Shown in pieces: positions 8,871-16,052 of a stretch of DNA of 39,263 bases. The number at the start of each line of letters is the position of its first letter. The first letter of the stretch is position 1. The notes under the pieces are model-generated. The model was not told where the DNA came from. It saw only the letters and a list, made by a program, of their open reading frames with translations, and did no database searches. A program made the position numbers and the translations under genes. Source of the stretch: JAUPVL01 sp964512085 (lineage in GTDB: Bacteria > Patescibacteriota > Saccharimonadia > CAILAD01 > BJGX01); NCBI GenBank assembly GCA_964512085.1, contig CAZEIU010000003.1:1-39263 (forward strand), read 5' to 3'.

Positions 8871-9463
8871 TGAAAAAGTTTTTTATAACTATCAGTATAA
8901 TATTGGGCGTATTTGCAGCACTTGCAATAACAATATTCTTTGGTCTAGGTTTTTACTTAAGCCCACAAACGCAAAACTTGCAAAAAGCCGATGCTATAGT
9001 CGTAGTAAGTGGAGGGCAAACTACTACTAGAGCAGAAAAAGGTATTGAACTATACAAAAAAGGCTATGCACCAATGATTATTTTTTCTGGCGCAGCCTTA
9101 GATGACGGCCCAAGCAATGCGTATCAAATGCAGTCTCAGGCATTGGTAGCAGGTTTGCCAGCTCAAGCAATTCTTACCGATACCGACTCGCAAAATACTT
9201 TTCAGAATGCTACCAATACCAAGAGATTATTAGAAGATATCGGCGCCAAAAATATAATTCTAGTGACTAGCCCTTATCACCAAAGACGTGTTCACGATAC
9301 GTTTAGTTATGTTCTTGGCAAAGGTTACGAGGTGCAAAATGCCAGCTCGGTCGATAATAGATGGAGTAAGTCTGAGTGGTGGGCGACAGATTTTGGTAAA
9401 TATATTTCATTAAGCGAGATGCAAAAAATGTTTTACATTTATCTTACAGGTAATTATCAATGA
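8870..9463 (+). CDS. DUF218 / YdcF-SanA-like membrane protein
   Basis: A 197-aa protein with one N-terminal membrane span (about 5-28) and a DUF218 domain. Recognisable segments are A-D-A-I-V-V-V-S-G-G near residue 40, the E-L-Y-K-K-G-Y-A-P helix, I-I-F-S-G-A, the N-T-F-Q-N-A helix and the L-V-T-S-P-Y-H-Q-R-R segment. The family includes ElyC, SanA and YdcF, linked to envelope integrity, but the biochemical function is unsettled. The ATG overlaps the previous TGA by one base and its own stop overlaps the mnmA ATG by 4 nt. It probably faces outside, with no evident link to the tRNA thiolation neighbours. Confidence 0.85.
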   Translation: MKKFFITISIILGVFAALAITIFFGLGFYLSPQTQNLQKADAIVVVSGGQTTTRAEKGIELYKKGYAPMIIFSGAALDDGPSNAYQMQSQALVAGLPAQAILTDTDSQNTFQNATNTKRLLEDIGAKNIILVTSPYHQRRVHDTFSYVLGKGYEVQNASSVDNRWSKSEWWATDFGKYISLSEMQKMFYIYLTGNYQ

Positions 9464-10509
9464 GTAGTTCAAAAACAGTTTTTGTAGGCCTCTCAGGTGG
9501 CGTAGATAGTGGTGTAGCGGCTGCATTACTAAAGCAAGAGGGTTATCAAGTAGTTGGTGTTTATATGAAAAACTGGAGCAGAGACATTGCCGGGCATCAT
9601 TGCCCATGGCGAGAAGATCTTACTAGCGCTCGATCGGTGGCCGCTCATTTGCAGATAGAATTTAAAATATATGATTTCGAGAAAGAATATTTTGAGGCCG
9701 TCACAAGCTATATGATTGATACATACAAAAAAGGACTTACTCCAAACCCCGATGTAATGTGCAATCAAAAAATAAAGTTTGATACTTTTTATAACAAGTG
9801 CATAAGCGAGGGTGCCGACTACGTAGCCACTGGACACTACGCCGTAATGCATGACGGAAGATTACAGACGGCCAAAGACAAATCAAAAGACCAAACCTAT
9901 TTTTTATATAGTACCAATCCCGATATCGCCAAGAATATTATTTTTCCTCTAGGTAAATATTTAAAATCTGCAGTTCGTAGCCTAGCAAAAGATTTTGGCT
10001 TACCCAACTACAATCGGCCAGATTCGCAAGGTCTTTGTTTTGTAGGCAATATTCCGCTAAGAGATTTCTTGAGTGAGTTTATTAAGCCTCAAAAAGGCAA
10101 AATTAAAACTGACCAAGGCGATATAGTGGGCGAGCATAGTGGTGCTTTTGCCTATACTATAGGCCAACGACACGGCTTAGGTATTGGCGGAGGAAAGCCC
10201 TATTTTGTTTACAAAATAGATACAAAAAGCAATACCGTATTCGTCACTGCTGATGAAAATTCAAAACTTCTTAATAAAAGCGAGTTTGAGATATCTCAGT
10301 GTCATTGGTGGCAAAGCGTAGATGATTATAAAAACAACTTAGAAGTAAGAGTACGCTATAGAAGCAATACCATTGGCTGTAAGTTAAATAAGATTAATAA
10401 CGACTCTTACAAAGTAATGCTCGACAAGTCCGAACGAGCAATTGCTCCAGGCCAATCAGCAGTATTATATAGCGACGACATTGTAGTTGGCGGGGGGATA
10501 ATAAAATAA
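9460..10509 (+). CDS. mnmA: tRNA-specific 2-thiouridylase MnmA
   Basis: Makes 2-thiouridine at the wobble base U34 of tRNA-Lys, -Glu and -Gln using ATP and a persulfide sulfur. The PP-loop S-G-G-V-D-S sits near residues 10-15. The two catalytic cysteines are in M-C-N-Q-K-I-K-F (about 101) and G-L-C-F-V-G (about 193), and the T-G-H-Y-A motif lies between them. At 349 aa it has the normal length, with the C-terminal beta-barrel domain present. It ends the operon begun at 3155. The desulfurase upstream is the likely sulfur donor. Confidence 0.96.
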   Translation: MSSSKTVFVGLSGGVDSGVAAALLKQEGYQVVGVYMKNWSRDIAGHHCPWREDLTSARSVAAHLQIEFKIYDFEKEYFEAVTSYMIDTYKKGLTPNPDVMCNQKIKFDTFYNKCISEGADYVATGHYAVMHDGRLQTAKDKSKDQTYFLYSTNPDIAKNIIFPLGKYLKSAVRSLAKDFGLPNYNRPDSQGLCFVGNIPLRDFLSEFIKPQKGKIKTDQGDIVGEHSGAFAYTIGQRHGLGIGGGKPYFVYKIDTKSNTVFVTADENSKLLNKSEFEISQCHWWQSVDDYKNNLEVRVRYRSNTIGCKLNKINNDSYKVMLDKSERAIAPGQSAVLYSDDIVVGGGIIK

Positions 10510-10512
10510 AAA

Positions 10513-10530
10513 CCCCTAGTTTTCTAGGGG
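10513..10530 (-). terminator. intrinsic terminator of the minus-strand membrane protein gene
   Basis: Perfect 7-bp stem CCCCTAG/CTAGGGG with a 4-nt loop. Read on the minus strand it is followed by TTTTTATTTTATT, a good U-run; the plus side has only a weak T stretch. The stop codon of the minus-strand gene (10516-10518) lies inside the stem. Confidence 0.8.
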
Positions 10531-11472
10531 ATCAATTTCATACCAATCAACATCAAGTTGCAGGGCCTCTCTTAATTGCTGTAAAGAGAATATTATGTCG
10601 CATTCTCTGAGGTGTTTATCGCAAAGAGGAACAAGGTGATTGTTAAGAGAAATAATAATACCTTTATCTTTTTGCTCATTCATTATACCGACACCTTGTG
10701 CAAAAGAAATACTCTTTGATCTTGATCTGCTACATACTAAACAATAAGAACAAATTTTTAAGCTCTCTAAAATTAGTAACTCAGCTCTATATCCATTACT
10801 AGCCTCAATTATCTTGCCTTGCAAAGAACAGTTTAATAAAACTAACGACGGTAAAGGTATTGTTGTTCTAGCTGTGTTTGTAGAAGATAGTAGTTCATCG
10901 TAGCTTTTAAGAGCGTAGAATCCACATGTACAGTCTTCATGAGGCGAAGTATGTTCTTCATTAATCTTACCTCCAATACAGATTGCCTTGTTAGTCCCAG
11001 GATTATAGTTTCTAAAAAAGTTATTTCTCACTAGAATCGGCCGAATTTTAATCTGTGGTTCGTCCAGGTAAGTATCAAAAAATAGAAAAGCGAATTTTAC
11101 ACACTCGATACTCCCTGGTACTGGTGTGTCTTTGTCGAAATTTTCGTTTTTACCTAGCGCTATCAGCTCGTATCCATGTGACTTTCTTTGATTATATATT
11201 CTGTATACTGGTTTTGGTATACACATTCTTTTTCTGGTAGTAGTAACTATATAAACACCAAAGATTATTAATGAAACTAAAACCATACCAATAAATAGCA
11301 AAAACGTACCAAAGAAAAATGATATAGCACCATTAATACTCTGGGTAGTACTATTAAGCCCCGCATTGCTATTATGTGTTACCTTGTTATATGCATTAAC
11401 AGCTGCATAAACAAACAGCACGAAAAGTATAAAGTATCTAAACTTCTTTTTTGAAGGTTTGTTATCAGACAT
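10516..11472 (-). CDS. Membrane protein with cysteine-rich, probably zinc-binding C-terminal part (unknown)
   Basis: I do not recognise the family. The 318-aa protein has a basic N-terminus, two hydrophobic spans (about 11-25 and 47-76) and a soluble remainder with clustered Cys/His. One cluster is C-I-G-G-K plus H-x-x-x-C-x-C-G; a later one is C-S-Y-C-L-V-C followed about 40 residues on by L-C-D-K-H-L-R-E-C, an arrangement typical of a treble-clef or ribbon zinc site. The ATG at 11472 overlaps the TGA of the upstream 48-codon gene (ATGTCTGA), so the two are translationally coupled. Confidence 0.72.
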   Translation of the reverse strand: MSDNKPSKKKFRYFILFVLFVYAAVNAYNKVTHNSNAGLNSTTQSINGAISFFFGTFLLFIGMVLVSLIIFGVYIVTTTRKRMCIPKPVYRIYNQRKSHGYELIALGKNENFDKDTPVPGSIECVKFAFLFFDTYLDEPQIKIRPILVRNNFFRNYNPGTNKAICIGGKINEEHTSPHEDCTCGFYALKSYDELLSSTNTARTTIPLPSLVLLNCSLQGKIIEASNGYRAELLILESLKICSYCLVCSRSRSKSISFAQGVGIMNEQKDKGIIISLNNHLVPLCDKHLRECDIIFSLQQLREALQLDVDWYEIDPLEN

Positions 11473-11611
11473 CTGCAGGCACCTTATTGGGTTCGCGCTC
11501 AGGCGGTGATTCTATCGGCGGATCATTTGCCGGTATACTCTCTGGAGTGTCTGGCACTTCAGTAGGTTCTATCTCTATAGTTCTACGAGGTTTGCCTATT
11601 TCGGTCACCAT
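11465..11611 (-). CDS. Small acidic, proline-rich protein, 48 aa
   Basis: Short ORF with the pattern of a genuine gene. The minus-strand ATG (11611) is preceded by AAAGGAAG at Shine-Dalgarno distance and by a good promoter, and its TGA overlaps the ATG of the membrane protein by 8 nt. The product begins M-V-T-E-I-G-K-P-R-R-T-I-E-I-E-P and continues as a disordered Pro/Glu-rich chain (10 Glu and 11 Pro in 48 residues). The function is unknown. Coupling suggests that it works with, or sets the level of, the membrane protein. Confidence 0.68.
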   Translation of the reverse strand: MVTEIGKPRRTIEIEPTEVPDTPESIPANDPPIESPPEREPNKVPADV

Positions 11612-11642
11612 ACTTCCTTTTGTTGAGGTGCAAAACAATGTA

Positions 11643-11671
11643 TTTATACTACAAAGTCATTAAAAATTCAA
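11643..11671 (-). promoter_or_regulatory. sigma-70-type promoter for the 48-aa / membrane protein pair
   Basis: On the minus strand: TTGAAT (11671-11666), 17-nt spacer, TATAAA (11648-11643). It lies about 30 nt before the ATG at 11611. Confidence 0.6.
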
Positions 11672-11700
11672 GTACAGTATAAGCTAAGATTGATATGATT

Positions 11701-11709
11701 TGGTATAAT
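11701..11709 (+). promoter_or_regulatory. extended -10 promoter
   Basis: TGG-TATAAT at 11701-11709. Transcription would begin near 11716, practically at the ATG of the small ORF at 11718. Confidence 0.45.
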
Positions 11710-11717
11710 ACTTATGT

Positions 11718-11894
11718 ATGAACTCCACTTTGCTACACAATATAAAAGAAACAAATATACAAAATACATTCTTGCAAAATAGCGCAACTATTAAGATACA
11801 CAACCTTATGTTTAGGCGAAAAATTAATAATAACATTAAGCCACAACACCGAATCAATAAGCCTTTAAAGCACCGTGTGCATTTGGCAGTTTAA
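11718..11894 (+). CDS. Possible leaderless small ORF, 58 aa (doubtful)
   Basis: In the 330-nt gap between the divergent genes an ORF of 58 codons runs from ATG 11718 to TAA 11892-11894. It begins 8 nt after a perfect extended -10 box, the same geometry as alaS and obgE here. The product is basic and Asn/Lys/His-rich (R-R-K-I-N-N-N-I-K) without membrane spans or known motifs. Low-complexity AT-rich composition makes chance occurrence possible. The transcript could equally be a small RNA. The rest of the gap holds only the two flanking promoters. Confidence 0.3.
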   Translation: MNSTLLHNIKETNIQNTFLQNSATIKIHNLMFRRKINNNIKPQHRINKPLKHRVHLAV

Positions 11895-11912
11895 AACGTA
11901 TTGCAGTATAAT
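11883..11912 (+). promoter_or_regulatory. sigma-70-type promoter for the 11942 gene
   Basis: TTGGCA (11883-11888), 18-nt spacer, TATAAT (11907-11912). A Shine-Dalgarno AAAGGA precedes the ATG at 11942. Confidence 0.6.
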
Positions 11913-11941
11913 TAAGCATAACTAATTATAAAAGGAATAAT

Positions 11942-12487
11942 ATGGATCAAAACATGCCCCCACAAAATCAAATGCCCGAGGCCAACTTTCAGGCCGAGAT
12001 GCCACAAAAGAGTTCTAAAGCTTGGATGATTATCGCTATTTTGCTCGGACTATTGCTTATTGCCGAGTCGGTCTTTGGCTACTACAAGTGGCAAGAGTAC
12101 AAAAAACTTGCCGGTTCGCTAGGTGCAGATGTAAATAGTCTTAACGCTCAAGTTGCAGCACTAAATGCTCAAATCGCAACTATTAGCAAGACCGCTCAAT
12201 CAGCCACTTCCACATCTGATTCAGCAGCAATCGTAAAATCTTCAGAAATTTACGCCCTTGCTACCAACAGTGCAGTTAAATCGGTGGCTGTTACGGTAAC
12301 TGTTCAAGAAGGTAACGCTGCTTTAGTAACTGTTACTCCAACACCTTCCCAAACCAACTACTCGAATATTTTTGCTCTTAAGAAACAAAATGGAGTATGG
12401 GTTGTGGTCTATACTGGCACCGTTAAACCAACAGCAGCTCAAGCATCTACTCTTGGCTTACCAAACACAACACAGTTTCATCAATAA
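11942..12487 (+). CDS. Single-span membrane protein with coiled-coil stalk (unknown)
   Basis: A 181-aa protein. It has an N-terminal Met/Gln/Pro-rich cytoplasmic segment (1-26), one membrane span (about 28-47), a short coiled coil (about 60-82, repeats of L-N-A-Q-V/I), a Ser/Thr linker and a small extracellular C-terminal domain (about 95-175) rich in Val and Thr. No family is recognised. It is transcribed just ahead of alaS, which has its own promoter. The start is supported by an AAAGGA Shine-Dalgarno at good distance. Confidence 0.75.
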   Translation: MDQNMPPQNQMPEANFQAEMPQKSSKAWMIIAILLGLLLIAESVFGYYKWQEYKKLAGSLGADVNSLNAQVAALNAQIATISKTAQSATSTSDSAAIVKSSEIYALATNSAVKSVAVTVTVQEGNAALVTVTPTPSQTNYSNIFALKKQNGVWVVVYTGTVKPTAAQASTLGLPNTTQFHQ

Positions 12488-12509
12488 GTTCGCTCTACAC
12501 CTGAAAACT

Positions 12510-12518
12510 TGCTATAAT
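12510..12518 (+). promoter_or_regulatory. extended -10 promoter of alaS, leaderless geometry
   Basis: TGC-TATAAT at 12510-12518 with the alaS ATG only 7 nt later (12526) and no Shine-Dalgarno. Confidence 0.55.
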
Positions 12519-12525
12519 TATCTGC

Positions 12526-14346
12526 ATGACAACTGCAGAAATACGAGCTAAATTCTTAGAATTTTTTAAGACCAAGGATCACGCTATTATCCCTAGTGCA
12601 CCTGTGGTGCCAGAGCACGACCCAACTGTGCTATTTACTACCGCCGGTATGCATCCGCTAGTGCCTTATCTTTTGGGTGAACCACACCCACAAGGTAAGC
12701 GTTTGGCCGATTCGCAAAAAGTAGTGCGCACTACCGATATAGAAGAGGTGGGCGACGCTACGCATCTTACATTTTTTGAGATGCTAGGCAATTGGAGCTT
12801 GGGTGATTACTTTAAGTCAGATTCTATACCTTGGAGCTGGGAGTTTTTGACTAGCAAAGACTGGCTGGGCTTAGACCCCCACAAGCTATATGTAAGTGTA
12901 TACAAAGGTGATGGCGAGGTGCCAAAAGATGAAGAGTCCATAAAAATATGGCAACAAGAGTACGCCAAATTTGGCATTGATGCCAAAGAGGGCGAGCGAA
13001 TACTTGCCCTTGGCCGAGATGATAATTGGTGGGAACAGGGTGGAGTTGCGACTGGCCCAGCGGGCCCAGATACCGAGATATTTTATTATTTGGGTAGTGA
13101 TAAGAATCCAACATTCGATGTTGAGAACTCAGATTTTGTAGAAATATGGAACAACGTCTTTATGGCCTACCAGCGCCAAGAAGATGGTAGCTATACCGAG
13201 CTGCAAAACAAAAATGTCGATACTGGCATGGGCATGGAACGCATTGCTGCGGTCTTGCAAGGAGTGGATAATGTTTACGATACCGACGTACTCAAGCAAA
13301 TAAAAGAAGGCGTTGAGGCTTATGCAGTAGAAACCCACAAAGATATTTTTACAGAAACAAGTCCCGACTCAGCACTAAGAGCAGTACGAATTATTACCGA
13401 CCATACTCGAGCTATTACTTTTATGGCCGCAGACGGAGTTGTGCCTAGCAACAAAGACGCCGGCTATGTAATGCGCCGTTTGGCTCGCCGAGCTATTCGA
13501 GAGGCATTAGTAATAGGTGTTCATCAAGGATTATTTGAGAGAATAGTGTCTCGCGTAATTGCTTGCTATGAAGATGCCTACCCTGAGTTGCAAAACTCTG
13601 CCGAGATTATGGATGTGCTAAGGCGAGAAGAAAACGCTTTTCGCCAAACTCTCACTAAAGGGCTCAAGCAGTTTGAAAAAATGCTTTCAAACAAAAAAGA
13701 TTTGACCGGCCAAGATGCTTTTGTTCTTTATGATACTTATGGATTCCCTAAAGAACTAAGCATAGAAGAAGCAAAAAGAAAAAATATTCCTGTGGCAAAT
13801 GACATTGAACAACAATTTGAGATTGAAATGGAGAAACAAAAGCAACGTAGTCGTACCGCTTCGGCTGGGCAGTTTAAGGGTGGCTTGGCTGATGATAGTG
13901 AGATTGTAACTCGTTATCACACCGCAACGCACCTTATGTACAAAGCATTGCGCGAAGTTTTGGGTGAACACGTAATGCAAAGAGGTAGTAATATTACAGC
14001 TGAGCGAATGCGGTTCGATTTCTCTCATCCTCAAAAAATGACTCCAGAAGAAATAAGTAAAGTCGAAGATATAGTAAATGATGTTATTTCTCAAGATTTA
14101 CCAATGAGCTTTGAAGAATTACCCAAAGATGAGGCATTTGCACAAGGCGCACTAGGTGCATTTGGCGAGAAGTACCCCGATGTCGTAAAGGTCTATACCG
14201 TTGGAGACCCAAAAGGTGAATATTGTAGCAAAGAAATTTGTGGCGGCCCCCATGTAAGCCATACTGGCGAGATAGGCAAGTTTAAGATTGTAAAAGAAGG
14301 GTCTAGCTCGGCTGGCGTAAGACGCATAAAAGCTGTTATTGAGTAG
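12526..14346 (+). CDS. alaS: Alanyl-tRNA synthetase, short form without C-Ala domain
   Basis: Class II synthetase charging tRNA-Ala. The N-terminal catalytic domain is complete: R-A-K-F-L-E-F-F at the start, then the H-P-L-V-P-Y-L-L-G segment, then T-G-M-G-M-E-R of motif 3. A D-T-Y-G-F-P linker follows, then the editing domain with its zinc ligands H465-x3-H469 and C572-x3-H576. The protein stops 30 residues after the last ligand. Classical AlaRS (876 aa in E. coli) has a further C-Ala domain for dimerisation and tRNA elbow contact, which is missing here. The ORF ends cleanly at TAG and an unrelated gene with its own promoter follows, so truncation by mutation is unlikely. tRNA-Ala(GGC) is at 26610-26686. 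Confidence 0.95.
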   Translation: MTTAEIRAKFLEFFKTKDHAIIPSAPVVPEHDPTVLFTTAGMHPLVPYLLGEPHPQGKRLADSQKVVRTTDIEEVGDATHLTFFEMLGNWSLGDYFKSDSIPWSWEFLTSKDWLGLDPHKLYVSVYKGDGEVPKDEESIKIWQQEYAKFGIDAKEGERILALGRDDNWWEQGGVATGPAGPDTEIFYYLGSDKNPTFDVENSDFVEIWNNVFMAYQRQEDGSYTELQNKNVDTGMGMERIAAVLQGVDNVYDTDVLKQIKEGVEAYAVETHKDIFTETSPDSALRAVRIITDHTRAITFMAADGVVPSNKDAGYVMRRLARRAIREALVIGVHQGLFERIVSRVIACYEDAYPELQNSAEIMDVLRREENAFRQTLTKGLKQFEKMLSNKKDLTGQDAFVLYDTYGFPKELSIEEAKRKNIPVANDIEQQFEIEMEKQKQRSRTASAGQFKGGLADDSEIVTRYHTATHLMYKALREVLGEHVMQRGSNITAERMRFDFSHPQKMTPEEISKVEDIVNDVISQDLPMSFEELPKDEAFAQGALGAFGEKYPDVVKVYTVGDPKGEYCSKEICGGPHVSHTGEIGKFKIVKEGSSSAGVRRIKAVIE

Positions 14347-14408
14347 TGTTTTAAGGTAGTACTATTCTATAGGTGTATAATAGAAGCATATAAAAGAGGA
14401 CTAATCTT

Positions 14409-15137
14409 ATGGCAGAACAAGTAAAAAAACAACCAGAAAATAATACCCCTGCGATAGCTACTAAAACCAATGTTTTATCTGTTGTGGGTTTAATATCGGC
14501 ATTTATTTTGCCATTAATTGGTCTAGTATTATCAATAATTGGTCTATCACAAACTAAAAAGCGCAACGAAAAAGGTAAGGGATTAGCTGTTGCTGGTATT
14601 ATTATTTCTATTTTAAACGGTATTGTGCAGTTTATTATTTTAGTAGCGTTAGTAGTCGCAATTGCCAACTCGAGTATAAAACTAGAAAGCTTTAGCAATG
14701 CCAACCCAACCTACACTATCAAGTTTCCTAGCGGTTGGACTAGAGAAGCCGAGAATACCGATGGCGTAAATGGCTATATTTTTAAAGACAAGGTAAAAGA
14801 TAGTACTGGCAAAGTTTATGGACAAGAAGAGATAGTTTATGTGCCTGCACCACCCAATGGCTATAGCTCAGATGTAATAAATGCAATTAGAGATAGTATT
14901 AAATCAAAATATAGTGGTACTGTAGTAAACTACGAATCGCGTGAAACTATTAACGGCCGTGATGGCTTAAGGATGGTAATTACTTATAACGGCGAAAACG
15001 GTAAGATAAAGGCTAAAATTACTATTCTCAAGAATCCTGATGGTTCTGTTTATACCTTAGTAACGCAATCACCCGAGCAAAATTACAAAAAGTATTCTGA
15101 TGCCTTCGACGAAATACACAATACTTTTCAGCCTTAA
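14409..15137 (+). CDS. DUF4190-like membrane protein with extracellular PsbP-like domain
   Basis: A 242-aa protein with a short polar N-terminus, then two close hydrophobic helices (about 18-42 and 56-84) separated by S-Q-T-K-K-R-N-E-K-G-K-G, the layout of DUF4190 two-helix domains. Residues 95-242 form a soluble domain starting Y-T-I-K-F-P-S-G-W, which resembles the opening of PsbP/lipoprotein-like domains. It probably senses or binds something outside the cell, but no function is known. Start support: AAAAGAGGA before the ATG and a TATAAT at 14376-14381. Confidence 0.72.
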   Translation: MAEQVKKQPENNTPAIATKTNVLSVVGLISAFILPLIGLVLSIIGLSQTKKRNEKGKGLAVAGIIISILNGIVQFIILVALVVAIANSSIKLESFSNANPTYTIKFPSGWTREAENTDGVNGYIFKDKVKDSTGKVYGQEEIVYVPAPPNGYSSDVINAIRDSIKSKYSGTVVNYESRETINGRDGLRMVITYNGENGKIKAKITILKNPDGSVYTLVTQSPEQNYKKYSDAFDEIHNTFQP

Positions 15138-15146
15138 ATAAAAAAG

Positions 15147-15164
15147 CCTCAATTAGTATTAAGG
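15147..15164 (-). terminator. intrinsic terminator of the 15165-15560 gene
   Basis: On the minus strand CCTTAAT/ATTGAGG (7 pairs, one G-U) with a 4-nt loop, followed by CTTTTTTATTT. It begins directly after the gene's stop codon and may also serve the converging gene. Confidence 0.65.
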
Positions 15165-15560
15165 TTAATTAAACTTAGGATCGCTAAATATATCGTCGAG
15201 AATTTGCCTACTGCCAATAAAGTTACGTAGAGCAACGATTGCCGGATGATCTCTCAGATCATCAATTGCTCTGTCGCTTTGTGAATGATCTATTAATTCT
15301 ATCCCTTTTAGGGTAATATTTGGGTTTAGCCAGGTTTGTCTTATTGCATCAGCTACTAGTCTTTCGCAAATCATCTCGGTTTCTGCCTCTATACTAATTA
15401 CGACTACCAAGCAAAAACCATGAACATTATGATCTTTATAAGTAACTATACCTTTAACCTTTTCGGCAAGAGTTGAAAAGGCTAATTTACTCTCTTGAGA
15501 AACGCAGTAGTCATGATCAAGCTCACGTACTAACCAATAACTTGTGCAGCTATATCTCAT
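15165..15560 (-). CDS. Hypothetical protein, 131 aa
   Basis: Not recognised. It is a soluble-looking mixed alpha/beta protein with 4 Cys (two near the N-terminus at 5 and 19), a hydrophobic beta stretch (G-F-C-L-V-V-V-I-S-I near the middle) and a charged C-terminal helix region. The ATG at 15560 is preceded by GGAG with 6-nt spacing. The gene stands alone between its own terminator and another minus-strand orphan, so nothing in the context hints at a role. Confidence 0.65.
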   Translation of the reverse strand: MRYSCTSYWLVRELDHDYCVSQESKLAFSTLAEKVKGIVTYKDHNVHGFCLVVVISIEAETEMICERLVADAIRQTWLNPNITLKGIELIDHSQSDRAIDDLRDHPAIVALRNFIGSRQILDDIFSDPKFN

Positions 15561-15630
15561 GCTGTCTCCATGCTCTAAGGTGCTTGAGTTAAGGTTATAG
15601 TACTATTATTAAATATGCATGTAAATAAAA

Positions 15631-15652
15631 ACCTCAAACAAAAGTTTGAGGT
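15631..15652 (-). terminator. intrinsic terminator of the 15659-15967 gene
   Basis: Perfect 9-bp stem ACCTCAAAC/GTTTGAGGT with a 4-nt loop; on the minus strand followed by TTTTATTTAC. Confidence 0.85.
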
Positions 15653-15658
15653 AAAAGC

Positions 15659-15967
15659 TTAAGAAGTAGGCACAAACAATCTAGCATTAGGCCGTGAGGT
15701 CGGCTTAAAATAAAAATTTGGCAGAGTAGATTTGATGGTATGTTGAAATATTCTCCTTGCACGATACTTAGCACCGAGGTGCGTAAGTGCGAATATTTCT
15801 ATAAATACTCTCATTTCACGCGTGCCATAATCCGCATGTATTGCGGCTCCATTGTATTTATCAACCAATTCTTCCATAGCTAGAAATAATAGATCTTCTG
15901 ATGGATTGGTTGGACGAACAAATTCTGTAGGCATCCCAAACTTCATATCTACTGTAAAGAATGGCAT
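15659..15967 (-). CDS. Hypothetical protein, 102 aa
   Basis: Not recognised. A small basic protein with a helix around L-L-F-L-A-M-E-E-L and an R-E-M-R-V-F-I-E-I-F strand, ending in an Arg/Pro/Asn-rich tail. ATG 15967 is preferred over an upstream in-frame TTG (15973) because AAGGAG (15979-15974) sits 6 nt before the ATG, the best Shine-Dalgarno in the window. TATAAT lies upstream on the minus strand. It has its own strong terminator, so it is a single-gene unit. Confidence 0.65.
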   Translation of the reverse strand: MPFFTVDMKFGMPTEFVRPTNPSEDLLFLAMEELVDKYNGAAIHADYGTREMRVFIEIFALTHLGAKYRARRIFQHTIKSTLPNFYFKPTSRPNARLFVPTS

Positions 15968-16052
15968 ACACAACTCCTTAGCTGAGGTAGGTACCTTAAT
16001 TATTATAATACAAAAGATAAGATAAATTGTACTGTAAGACCAATGTAGATAC

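Noticed and set aside
11451..11663. Plus-strand 70-codon ORF
   Set aside because: It is antisense to the better supported minus-strand 48-aa gene, and it lacks a Shine-Dalgarno.
14351..14704. Minus-strand 117-codon ORF
   Set aside because: Hydrophobic mirror image of the DUF4190-like gene on the other strand; no promoter or Shine-Dalgarno.
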